Of a DNA stretch of 64,000 nucleotides, positions 53,416-61,537 are shown piece after piece (position 1 is the stretch's first letter; every line of letters begins with the position of its first letter). The notes beneath the pieces were generated by a model that worked only from the letters and a program-made list of their open reading frames with translations, made no database searches and was not told the DNA's origin. Position numbers and translations under genes: made by a program. Origin of the DNA: Streptomyces sp. TG1A-8. GTDB lineage: Bacteria > Actinomycetota > Actinomycetes > Streptomycetales > Streptomycetaceae. The stretch spans positions 6,262,001-6,326,000 of the forward strand of contig NZ_JASTLB010000001.1 of the NCBI RefSeq assembly GCF_030499535.1, given 5' to 3'.

Positions 53416-53439
53416 TTTTCGAGGTTTTCGTAGTTTTCG
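53416..53439. repeat. Triple 9-bp-spaced TTTTCG repeat between the TetR and AfsA-like genes
   Basis: TTTTCG occurs at 53416-53421, 53425-53430 and 53434-53439, an exact nine-bp period, just before the TetR start (on the coding strand, CGAAAA three times). It is an AT-rich patch in GC-rich DNA within a 128-bp divergent promoter region, and so a candidate regulator-binding site. It does not look like the classical palindromic ARE. Confidence 0.55.
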
Positions 53440-53531
53440 TACTTCCTGGCTTCGTGCAATGTAGTGCCTGGGCCCGCTCCGAAGGGCCGGGCCGGTGTGC
53501 GGAACCCGCCGAACTGGGGTCTGCTGGGGGA

Positions 53532-54542
53532 ATGAGTGCTCGAATCCGTGGCGCCGCTGGAGCACCGCGGGCCCTGAGCTGGTCGCGCACGGTTCCCCGG
53601 GAACTGGTGCACCGGGTCTCCGTGGCGGAGGTTCTGCTCACCGACGTACTCCGTATCGATGAAGTGCATTTCTTGGCGGCCGCGTGCTGGCCCCGGTCGC
53701 ATCCGACTTTCCCGGCCGACGGCACGGCCATGCACCATCCGCTGATGGTGGCGGAGACACTGCGTCAACTCGGCATTTTCATTCCCCTGCGGTACTTCGG
53801 CGTTTCGGCGGACGCCCGGCTGCTCATCACCGATCTCTTCCTCGCGGCGGAACCCGGGGCGCAGCCCCGGGTCCGCCACGGGGCCACCGAGGTCACCTGC
53901 CGGGTGCGGATCACCCGGCTGCGCACGGATCAGGCCGGTGCCGCCGTCGGACTGCGGCTGCACGTGGAGTTCTCGGCCGGCGGGGTGGCGTTCGCCCGGG
54001 CCGGCGGCGGGGCGCGGTTCCTCTCCCCCGGCCGCTACGCGGCCCTGCGCGGGCCGCTGGCCGGCGCCCGGAGGCCCGGGGCGCCGGGCGGGCTGTTCCG
54101 CCCCGACCCGGTGACGCTCGGTGTGAACCACCCCCGTGACGTCGTCATCGGGCTCGCCGGGACGCAGGAGCGCGCCGGTCCGGACGGGCGTGACGGAGGG
54201 CACGGGCGGGACGGGCGGGGTGCGCAGGACGGTTGCGAGCGCCGGGACGTGGTGGTGGACGTGGCCGACCCCCGGCATCCGTTCTTCTTCGACCACGCCA
54301 CCGACCACGTCCCCGGGATGGTGCTGCTGGAGGCGGCACGGCAGGCCGCCGCGCTGGCGAGCGGCGGGGTGCTGCTCCGGATGACCGGTGCCCGGCTGAC
54401 GGCGCTGCGCTTCACCGAGTTCACCCCGGCCGCACGGGTGATCTGCGTCCCGCACCACCGCACGTGTGTCTTCCGGTTCGACCAGGACGGCGAACGCCGT
54501 GCCTTCGGTGTTCTGCGCTACCACTCACTCTCCCGGGTGTAA
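53532..54542 (+). CDS. AfsA/ScbA-family gamma-butyrolactone biosynthesis protein
   Basis: 336 residues with two AfsA repeats. The first has TVPRELVHRVSVAEVLLTD, HPTFPADGTAMHHPLMVAE and LRQLGIFIPLRYFGV. The second has NHPRDVVIGLAG and HPFFFDHATDHVPGMVLLEA. AfsA-type enzymes join a beta-ketoacyl chain from ACP to dihydroxyacetone phosphate, the first committed step of butyrolactone signals. An unusual Gly/Asp/Arg-rich insert (about residues 215-235) separates the repeats. It is divergent from the TetR receptor. No BprA-type butenolide reductase gene is in the window. The start is ATG 53532 with a G-run immediately upstream. Confidence 0.9.
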   Translation: MSARIRGAAGAPRALSWSRTVPRELVHRVSVAEVLLTDVLRIDEVHFLAAACWPRSHPTFPADGTAMHHPLMVAETLRQLGIFIPLRYFGVSADARLLITDLFLAAEPGAQPRVRHGATEVTCRVRITRLRTDQAGAAVGLRLHVEFSAGGVAFARAGGGARFLSPGRYAALRGPLAGARRPGAPGGLFRPDPVTLGVNHPRDVVIGLAGTQERAGPDGRDGGHGRDGRGAQDGCERRDVVVDVADPRHPFFFDHATDHVPGMVLLEAARQAAALASGGVLLRMTGARLTALRFTEFTPAARVICVPHHRTCVFRFDQDGERRAFGVLRYHSLSRV

Positions 54543-54556
54543 CTGACGGTGAAAGC

Positions 54557-54586
54557 TTGACTCCCTTATGTGGTCAAACCTAGCGT
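54557..54586 (+). promoter_or_regulatory. Promoter between the AfsA-like and HAD genes
   Basis: TTGACT and TAGCGT are separated by 18 bp, giving a likely start near 54593 and a ~190-nt leader before ATG 54784. The HAD gene may therefore be expressed separately from the AfsA-like gene. Confidence 0.55.
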
Positions 54587-54616
54587 AATGATCGTTATGT
54601 TCCCTGGTGGGACACA

Positions 54617-54641
54617 CCGTACGGACAAAACGGTCGTACGG
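54617..54641. promoter_or_regulatory. Inverted repeat in the leader of the HAD gene
   Basis: CCGTACG and CGTACGG are separated by 11 nt of AC-rich sequence, about 25-50 nt after the predicted transcription start. It could be an operator (for example for the TetR receptor) or an RNA hairpin. The first arm is itself within the palindrome CCGTACGG. Confidence 0.45.
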
Positions 54642-54783
54642 CTGCGTCTGCCCTGCCCCGGAACCTCTCGCCGCCCGGCCACGCACGCCGGTGCCCCGAC
54701 GACACCGCTCACCCCCGTGGTGACCCGCCGTCGCACACCGGTCCGCGGCACCCGCGGCCCACATCGGAACGGAAAGCAAACAG

Positions 54784-55533
54784 ATGACGCTTCATCGCAT
54801 CCTTTCCTGGACCCCGGCGGCCGTCGTCTTCGATTGCGACGGCACCCTGATGGACACTGAACGCCACTGGGTGGACGCCCGGCAGCGTGCCTTCGACGAA
54901 GTGGGGATCACCCCCCCGGCGGGCTTCGCGGAGCGGGCCAAGGGCCTGCACTACACCGAGTGCGGGCAGCTCATGGCCGACGAGGGAGGCCGTCCCGAAC
55001 TGGGCCGGGAACTCGCCGACCGGCTGCTGTGGCACTTCCGCGCACTCGTCCGCGACCGTCCGGTGACGATGCCGGGCGCCCGCGGAATGGTGGAGGCGGC
55101 CGCCGCCTTCGCCCCCCTGGCCGTCGCCAGCAACTGCCCCCGCGAGGTGGTGGAGTCGTGCCTGGACACCGCCGGGCTGCGGCACCACTTCCGCGCCGTG
55201 GTGGTGCCGGACGGCACCGTCCGGCCCAAGCCGGACCCGGACGTCTACCTGGCGGCCGCCCGGCACTGCGGGGCCGACCCGGCCGACACCATGGCGGTCG
55301 AGGACACCCGCTGCGGGATCCTCGCCGCCGTCCGGGCCGGTCTGCGGGTGCTCGGCGTCGGCCCCTGGCCGGGAGACGAAACCGCCGACCTGGTCGATCT
55401 GTGGGTCGAGACGCTGGAGGACCCGAGGATCACCGGCTGGGCCACCGGGCGCAGGCCGCTGCTGGCCAAGACGCCCAAGCCCGCCTCGGAGTCCCTGCCG
55501 ACCGGGGCCGGACTTCCGGCCACGGCCCGCTGA
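54784..55533 (+). CDS. HAD-family phosphatase next to the AfsA-like gene
   Basis: 249 residues: VVFDCDGTLMDTE (nucleophile Asp), VASNCPREVV (motif II), RPKPDPDVYLAAA (motif III) and AVEDTRCGILAA (motif IV). The cap is alpha-helical (subfamily I, phosphoglycolate-phosphatase/GS1-like). In butyrolactone synthesis a phosphatase must remove the phosphate derived from DHAP, and the dedicated enzyme is not firmly known, so this neighbour is a candidate. The C-terminal ~25 residues (KTPKPASESLPTGAG) look disordered. It has its own promoter. Confidence 0.85.
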   Translation: MTLHRILSWTPAAVVFDCDGTLMDTERHWVDARQRAFDEVGITPPAGFAERAKGLHYTECGQLMADEGGRPELGRELADRLLWHFRALVRDRPVTMPGARGMVEAAAAFAPLAVASNCPREVVESCLDTAGLRHHFRAVVVPDGTVRPKPDPDVYLAAARHCGADPADTMAVEDTRCGILAAVRAGLRVLGVGPWPGDETADLVDLWVETLEDPRITGWATGRRPLLAKTPKPASESLPTGAGLPATAR

Positions 55534-55605
55534 GCCGGGCGGTCGCCCGTCCCGCGCCCGGAACCCGGGCCCGACCCGGAGGCGGTGGAGCGCTGCCGGC
55601 TCAGC

Positions 55606-56334
55606 TCAGCTCGGCCCGGCCGGCTCCGGTTCCGCCAGGAGCGGCGCCAGCTCGGCGACGACGCCGCCGGCCGAGGAGAGCAGCAGACCGATGCCCACCG
55701 CACCCGGGTCCGGGACACCGGTGGCCCGGGTGCCGACATAACTGGCCCGGCCACGGCGCGCGCGCAGCCGCGCCGTACAGCGCACGCCCTCCCATGCGGC
55801 GCGCGACGCATGGGCGAGGGCCGTCCGGCCTCCGGCCTCCGCCGGGCACACCCGCAGCGCCTCACAGGCCGGATACAGGGCGTCGACCAGCGTCTTGTCA
55901 CCCGGCCGCGCCTCGCCGACCCGCTGTATCGCGGCGAGTCCACCGGTCAGGCCGGCCCGCAGCGCGGTCAGGTCCAGGGCGGGACCGGCCGCCGCGACCG
56001 CCAGTTCCTCCAGCAGCAGTCCGAAGAGGGGGCCGCTGGTGCCGCCGACCCCGTCCAGGAAGGCGGTGGCGGCCGTCTGGAGCGGCCCGCCGGCCCGGGC
56101 GGCCCGTCCGGCGGTGGACGCCACGGTCACGGCCTCCGTGTCGAGGGCGGTCACGGTGGCGTCCAGGCCCGCCCTGAGGTTGGTCCCGAAGTCGCCGTCA
56201 CCGACCTGCTGGTCGAGTGCGGTGAGCTGGGCCTCGGTGGCCCGGGCCGACGCGGCGAATCTCCGCATCCAGCCCTCGGTGAAGGCTGCCCCCGTGTGTG
56301 TGGTGTCGTCCTCCGGCGTGTAGTGGTCCAGCAT
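55606..56334 (-). CDS. dhaL: Dihydroxyacetone kinase subunit DhaL (ADP/ATP-binding)
   Basis: 242 residues, all-helical. DQQVGDGDFGTNL (the Mg-nucleotide-binding Asp cluster), VGGTSGPLFG, EARPGDKTLVDALYPAC and ARRGRASYVGTRATGVPDPG are the DhaL hallmarks. DhaL supplies phosphate from ATP or from a PTS protein DhaM to dihydroxyacetone bound on DhaK. No dhaM is seen, so the donor is not settled. It is 25 nt downstream of dhaK on the same strand and convergent with the HAD gene. Confidence 0.93.
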   Translation of the reverse strand: MLDHYTPEDDTTHTGAAFTEGWMRRFAASARATEAQLTALDQQVGDGDFGTNLRAGLDATVTALDTEAVTVASTAGRAARAGGPLQTAATAFLDGVGGTSGPLFGLLLEELAVAAAGPALDLTALRAGLTGGLAAIQRVGEARPGDKTLVDALYPACEALRVCPAEAGGRTALAHASRAAWEGVRCTARLRARRGRASYVGTRATGVPDPGAVGIGLLLSSAGGVVAELAPLLAEPEPAGPS

Positions 56335-56359
56335 CGTGCCACCTCCTGCCGCCCATGGG

Positions 56360-57355
56360 TCAGCGGGGCCACGCGGGCGTGTGTGCCGGCGCGTCGAACC
56401 ACTTGACCGTCTCGGTGTCCGCCCGCATGAGCGTGAGCGAGAAACCGCGCATGTCCAGCGCGGTGACGAAGTCCCCCACGAGGGTGCGCTCCAGCACCAG
56501 TCCGCGCCCGTCCAGCCGGAGCGCGAGTGCGCGCGCCACTCCGTACAGCTCGAGACGCGTCACCCCGCCAAGCCCGTTGACCAGGGCGATGACCGATTCG
56601 CCGGGAGCCGGTCCGAGTGACGTCAGCAGTGCCTCCGTCATGTCCGTGACCAGTTCGTCCAGCGGCGGCCGGGACACCGTGCGGCGGGCCCGCTCGCCGT
56701 GGATGCCGACTCCGTACTCGAGTTCGCCCTCGGCGAGCTCGAAGGCGGCGCGGCCGGTGGCCGGTGCGGTGTGCGCGGCCGAGGCGACCGCCAGGCTGCG
56801 GCAGCGGCCGGCCAGTTCGGCGCCGAGCCCGGCGAGTTCGCGCAGCCCCAGCCCCGTGTCGGCGGCGGCGCCGAGCACCTTCTCCACCAGGACGGTGGCC
56901 CCGGTGCCCCGGCGGCCCGCGGCCGACTCGGCCGATTCCGACGCCAGGTCGTCGTCGACCAGCACCCGGGCGCAGTCGATGCCCTCGTGGGCCAGCCGCT
57001 CGGCGGCGATGCCGAAGTTGATCCGGTCGCCCGTGTAGTTCTTGACCAGGTGCAGCACACCCCCGCCGCGCGCCACCGCGCGGGAGGCGTCGAACACTTG
57101 GCGGTTGTGCGGCGAGGCCATCAGCCGGCCCGGGCAGACGGCGTCGAGCATGCCCGCGCCGATGAAGCCGAGGTGCAGTGGCTCGTGTCCGCAGCCACCG
57201 CCCGAAACGATCCCCACGCGGCGGGTGGGAGCCGGGCTCCGGGCGCGGAGGAAACCACCCTGTTCGTCGTGGACGACGAGGTCGGCGTGCACCCGGGCGA
57301 ACCCGGCGAGCGCGTCGGGCACCATGCGGTCGGGGGAATTCGCGAAGTACACCAC
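56360..57355 (-). CDS. dhaK: Dihydroxyacetone kinase subunit DhaK (substrate-binding)
   Basis: 331 residues. RVGIVSGGGCGHEPLHLGFI, VCPGRLMASPHNRQVFDA and VLHLVKNYTGDRINFGIAAE form the N-terminal domain, and GVGIHGERAR holds the His that binds dihydroxyacetone as a hemiaminal. With DhaL it makes dihydroxyacetone phosphate, a glycolytic intermediate and the AfsA substrate. The GTG start at 57355 has GGGAGG six nt upstream. Confidence 0.94.
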   Translation of the reverse strand: MVYFANSPDRMVPDALAGFARVHADLVVHDEQGGFLRARSPAPTRRVGIVSGGGCGHEPLHLGFIGAGMLDAVCPGRLMASPHNRQVFDASRAVARGGGVLHLVKNYTGDRINFGIAAERLAHEGIDCARVLVDDDLASESAESAAGRRGTGATVLVEKVLGAAADTGLGLRELAGLGAELAGRCRSLAVASAAHTAPATGRAAFELAEGELEYGVGIHGERARRTVSRPPLDELVTDMTEALLTSLGPAPGESVIALVNGLGGVTRLELYGVARALALRLDGRGLVLERTLVGDFVTALDMRGFSLTLMRADTETVKWFDAPAHTPAWPR

Positions 57356-58020
57356 GGCCGGCCTCCCAGACCTCTTCGGCCTCCCGGTGACCGCGGAAAC
57401 GGGGCGGGGGGCTGGAAACTGCGGGGTCGATCAGGAGCACGTCACCTGTGGGGCGCGACGTGCGATGCTGCCTCACGGATTGTCGCCGTTCCCTCCTCCT
57501 TCCGGCCATCGTGCGGCCGTCCGGTCGCGGCGGCAACTCGTGGGGAGAGGACACCCCCGCGAAAAGGCCCCGGCCGGCGGCGCGGTGCGCTCACCCGTCC
57601 GGCCCTTCCGGTCTCCTCCCGCTTGCGGGAACGGGCGCAGGCGGAAACGGGTGTGGGGGAAGGAGGGGCAGCCGTGTCCGGCCCGCCCACGCGGGTGCCA
57701 CGGCGCGGGCCGGCGGACACGGTCCCCGCCGGCGTCCGGCAGTGGCCCCACCACCAGGAGGAGGTGCCCGGGCGGGGCAACGGCCCGGTGCCGACGGCGA
57801 CGGTGCCGGCGGGACGGGGCCGCCGTTCGGAGCGTCACGGATCCCCGGTACGACCTGACATATCGTCAGGGACGGCCAATACCCCGGTACTTGCGAAGGG
57901 TGCGTCCGGAACCGGGTCGCAGCCGCGTCCCGGGTGCCGAACGGTCCGGCGCGACGACGATTCCGGGAAAATCCGGTAAAAGAGGAGCACGGGTTCCGTG
58001 CCGCCGACAGGCGTGAGGAA
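57356..58020. other. Intergenic region upstream of dhaK
   Basis: No convincing gene. High-GC open frames occur on both strands without domains or ribosome binding sites. It should contain the dhaK promoter. AAAATCCGGTAAAAGAGGAG near 57967-57986 is the only purine-rich patch. Confidence 0.35.
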
Positions 58021-58067
58021 CGTGCCGGGGCGGGCGGCATCGTGCGGATGCCGCCCGCCCCGGCACG
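58021..58067. terminator. Very strong hairpin terminator
   Basis: A perfect 20-bp stem (58021-58040 with 58048-58067) and the seven-nt loop CGTGCGG lie 14 nt beyond the stop of the minus-strand MFS remnant. There is no U-run. It may be a relic of the intact transporter gene's terminator. Confidence 0.75.
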
Positions 58068-58080
58068 CGGTGCGCGGTGC

Positions 58081-58386
58081 TCACGCCGCTGCGGTGGCGC
58101 GCTGCGGGGAGACGGGCCGCCGGTCGTCGTCCGGGGCGTCCTCCGCCCGGTCCGCACGCGGCTGTTCGGCGTCACTCCCGGTGCTCCGGTCCTCGACGGA
58201 CTCGGGGTGCCGCAGGGCCGTCAGCACGGCCACGGGCGCCACCAGGGCCAGCACCCCGCACAGCAGCCAGGTCGTGCGCAGCCCCAGCCCCGCGGCGAGG
58301 GAGCTGAAGAGGGCGATGGAGACCGGTCCGGTGCCGATGCTCGCCAGGGACGGCGTCGACATCGCGGCACCCATGCTGGAGGCCGG
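58081..58386 (-). pseudogene. 3' remnant of an MFS transporter
   Basis: About 100 codons remain: STPSLASIGTGPVSIALFSS, GLRTTWLLCGVLALVAPVAV and then a charged tail ending RPVSPQRATAAA. These are the last two membrane helices and tail of a major facilitator protein. The other ten helices are missing, and upstream the KAS III-like remnant begins. Confidence 0.6.
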
Positions 58387-58410
58387 CGCGGCCGGGGCCG
58401 TGACGTGCAG

Positions 58411-58962
58411 TCATCCGACGTCGGCCGCCTCCCCGACGGGCAGGAACCGCCGCGCCAGCGCGAGGGCCGGGGTCTGCTCGCCGACCCGCTCCAAGTCCAC
58501 GGAGAAGGTGGCGCCCAGACCGACGGCCGCCATCAGGTACAGGTCGCCCGGGCGCAGCCGGCCCGCGGCCCGCGCGCACGTGGTCGACGAACGGGTCGGC
58601 CGTGAAGCAGTGCCCGGTGACCGGGATAAGGAGGGGTCCAGCGCGTCCGGGGGGAAGTCCTCGGCGTAGCGCCCCTCGGTGCGGCAGGCGTAGCCGAGCA
58701 GCGGGTCCCGTTCGCCGTGCGGGGCGACCAGCGCGGCGGCGGTCGCCTCGCCCATCACCGGGCTCTCCGGGATGAGTTGGAGGGCGGCGCTGAAGGTCTT
58801 CTCCCCGCTCAGGACGAGCGCCAGGGCGTCGGGGTCGTCGTCGGCCTCGAGCAGCCGGCCGGCCAGGTCCAGGGCGAGCAGGCCGGTGGCGCAACCGTGC
58901 CGGGTGAGCGTGAAGGCCACGGCCCGGTCCAGGCCGGCCGCCGCGCACACGTCCTCCACCGG
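58411..58962 (-). pseudogene. Remnant of a 3-oxoacyl-ACP synthase III-like enzyme
   Basis: The minus strand reads AAGLDRAVAFTLTRHGCATG (catalytic Cys region of KAS III/chalcone-synthase-like enzymes), LSGEKTFSAALQLIPESPVM and GEATAAALV. A frameshift near 58620 then gives LIPVTGHCFTADPFVDHVRA in one frame, with the last ~45 codons (LYLMAAVGLGATFSVDLERV) back in the first. The N-terminal ~110 residues are absent. The stop lies at 58411. Confidence 0.68.
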
Positions 58963-59108
58963 GCACCGACCACCCGCTCCACGCGGTCGCCGGCCAGGTG
59001 GGCTACGGCTCGTCCTCCGCCTTCTCCCACGCCTTCGAACGCCACTTCGGCAGCACCCCGGGCGGCTACCGCTCGGAGGACCGCGGCACGCGGACCCCGG
59101 TGCCCTGA
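58963..59108 (+). pseudogene. 3' remnant of an AraC-family regulator
   Basis: Reads HPLHAVAGQVGYGSSSAFSH, AFERHFGSTPGGYRSE and then a stop at 59108. This is the second helix-turn-helix of AraC-type C-terminal domains. The rest of the gene is gone and the KAS III-like remnant abuts it on the opposite strand. Confidence 0.7.
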
Positions 59109-59235
59109 GGGGAACGTGCCGGGCGGGCCGTACATCCGAAAGCGGGACCGCGGGGGAAGTACCCACGTGATCAAGGTTGTGCGGGGGAGCGCGGGGTACG
59201 CGGTGCTCCCTGCCCGTGGGGATGCGGAGGAAACG

Positions 59236-61326
59236 ATGACGATGTCCGGTCGGTGGCGCTGGACGGTGCCGGCGCTGGTGGTGCTGGTGTGGCTGCTGGC
59301 GGGCGGGGCGATGGGGCCGTTCGCGGGCAGGCTGGGCCAGGTCTCCACCAACGACCAGGCGGCCTTCCTGCCCGGCAGCGCCGAGTCCACCGAGGTCAAC
59401 CACCTGCGGGAGGACTTCCAGAAGAAGCAGACGGTACCGCTCGTCGTCGTCTGGGTCGGCGACCCCGGCCCGATCACCCCCGCCCAGCGCGGCCGGGCCG
59501 CCCGGGCGCTGCGGGAGGCGGCACGGGTACGGGGAGCCGCGGGCCCCGCCAGTCCGGCGCTCCCCTCGAAGGACGGCCGCGCCCTGCAGGCGGTGGTACC
59601 CCTGCGGGGCGACCTGGGCGACGAGGTGGGCCCGGCGGTCGACGCCGTACGGGAGGCCGCCGGCCGGGTCGAAGGCACCCGGGTCCACCTGTCCGGACCC
59701 GCCGCCACCCAGGCGGACCTGTCGGAGGCGTTCGCCGGGATCGACGGAATCCTGCTCGCCGTGGCCCTGAGCGCGGTGCTGCTGATCCTGGTGGTCGTCT
59801 ACCGCAGTGTCCTGCTGCCCCTGGTCGTGATCCTCACGGCGGTGTTCGCGCTCGCCCTGGCCTCCGCCGTCGTCTACGCGCTGGCCGACCACGGTGCGGT
59901 GCGGGTCGACGGCCAGGTGCAGGGCATCCTGTTCATCCTGGTCATCGGCGCGGCGACCGACTACGCGCTGCTGCTGACCGCCCGCTTCCGGGAGGAACTG
60001 GGCGGCGACCGGGACCGGTGGGGCGCGATCAGGGTGGCCTGGCGGCGCTCGGTCGGGGCCGTCACCGCCAGCGCCGCCACCGTCGCCCTCGGCCTCCTCA
60101 CCCTGCTCATCAGCGATCTGACCAACAACCGCGCCCTGGGCCCGGTCGGCGCCATCGGCGTCCTGTGCGCCGTGGCCGCCGCCCTGACCTTCCTGCCCGC
60201 CGCCCTCGTGCTGCTGGGGCGCGCCGCCTACTGGCCGGCCCGCCCCCGGCCCGTCCCCGCCGTCGGCCCGCGCGGCGACGGGCCGGGGAACGCCGGGCTG
60301 TGGGGGAGGGTCGCCGGTTTGGTCGACCGGCGGCCGCGGCGGATCTGGGTGAGCACCACGATCGTGCTGGCCGCCTTCGCCGCCTTCTTCCCGGTGCTGC
60401 ACGCCCGCGGCATCCCCCTGGACGAGATCTTCATCAACGACGCCCCCTCCGTGACCGGGCAGCAGGCCCTGGCCCGGCACTTCCCGGCCGGCTCCGGGAA
60501 CCCGGTCGTGGTCATCACCCGCGCCGACCGCACGGAGCAGGTCCTGGCCGCGGTCCGCGGCACCGAAGGCGTCGCACAGGCGGCGCCCGTCACGAAGGAC
60601 GGACAGCCGGGAGGAGGCGCCGCGGCCGTCGTCGACGGCCGGGCCCGGATCGACGCCACTCTGAGCGCGGCGGCCGACAGCGACGCCGCCAAGGAGACGG
60701 TCCCCCGCCTCCGCGACGCCGTGCACGGCGTCGACGGCGCACGGGCGCTCGTGGGCGGCTACACCGCCGAGCAGTACGACACCCAGCAGACGGCGGCCCA
60801 CGACCGCACCCTGATCATCCCGGTCGTCCTGGCGGTCATCCTGTGCATCCTCGTCGCCCTGCTGCGCAGCCTGCTGCTGCCGCTGCTGCTGGTGGCCAGC
60901 GTCGCCCTGAACTACCTGGCCACCCTCGGGGTGACCGCACTGCTGTTCACCCACGTCTTCGGCTTCTCCGGCACCGACGCCTCCGTCCCGCTGTACGGGT
61001 TCGTGTTCCTGGTCGCGCTCGGGGTGGACTACAACATCTTCCTGATGACCCGGGTGCGCGAGGAGGCCCGCCGGCACGGCAACCGCACCGGCATCCTGAC
61101 CGGACTGTCCGCCACCGGCGGCGTGATCACGTCCGCGGGCATCGTGCTGGCCGCCACCTTCGCCGCCCTGACCGTCATCCCCCTGGCCTTCCTGGCGCAG
61201 ATCGCGTTCATCGTCGCCTTCGGCGTCCTCCTCGACACCCTCGTCGTGCGCTCCCTGCTCGTGCCGGCCCTCGTGCGTCACATCGGCCCCGCCGTGTGGT
61301 GGCCCCACCGCGGCATCCGCCCGTGA
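59236..61326 (+). CDS. MMPL/RND-family transporter
   Basis: 696 residues with the two-fold MMPL plan: helix 1 near the N-terminus, an extracytoplasmic domain (~40-170, starting GQVSTNDQAAFLPGSAEST), helices 2-6 with VIGAATDYALLLTARFREEL, a second external domain, and helices 8-12 with FLVALGVDYNIFLMTRVREE. These two GxxxDY blocks carry the proton-relay Asp-Tyr pairs. MMPL proteins export lipids or antibiotics in actinobacteria. GGAGG lies five nt before ATG 59236. It is a single gene, convergent with crtU; cargo unknown. Confidence 0.92.
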   Translation: MTMSGRWRWTVPALVVLVWLLAGGAMGPFAGRLGQVSTNDQAAFLPGSAESTEVNHLREDFQKKQTVPLVVVWVGDPGPITPAQRGRAARALREAARVRGAAGPASPALPSKDGRALQAVVPLRGDLGDEVGPAVDAVREAAGRVEGTRVHLSGPAATQADLSEAFAGIDGILLAVALSAVLLILVVVYRSVLLPLVVILTAVFALALASAVVYALADHGAVRVDGQVQGILFILVIGAATDYALLLTARFREELGGDRDRWGAIRVAWRRSVGAVTASAATVALGLLTLLISDLTNNRALGPVGAIGVLCAVAAALTFLPAALVLLGRAAYWPARPRPVPAVGPRGDGPGNAGLWGRVAGLVDRRPRRIWVSTTIVLAAFAAFFPVLHARGIPLDEIFINDAPSVTGQQALARHFPAGSGNPVVVITRADRTEQVLAAVRGTEGVAQAAPVTKDGQPGGGAAAVVDGRARIDATLSAAADSDAAKETVPRLRDAVHGVDGARALVGGYTAEQYDTQQTAAHDRTLIIPVVLAVILCILVALLRSLLLPLLLVASVALNYLATLGVTALLFTHVFGFSGTDASVPLYGFVFLVALGVDYNIFLMTRVREEARRHGNRTGILTGLSATGGVITSAGIVLAATFAALTVIPLAFLAQIAFIVAFGVLLDTLVVRSLLVPALVRHIGPAVWWPHRGIRP

Positions 61327-61537
61327 AGCCCCGCGCCGGAGAGCCGTGGAGGGAGGTGAAGGGGTAATACGCCACCGGATGCCGGGGCGGACGGGTGACG
61401 GGCACGGACCGGAGTCCCCGCACAATCCGGGACCGCGCCGCCCGTGGATGGGTCGCGCCGCCGTCGTTCCGGGGCGCGGTCGCGGCGGTCGCGGTGCCGG
61501 ACGCGCCGGGCCGCCGTCCCCGCGCCGGCCCACCGCG

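Noticed and set aside
58411..61533. A 1040-codon minus-strand frame across the MMPL gene
   Set aside because: Only its last part (the KAS III-like remnant) has homology; the rest is the antisense of the transporter.
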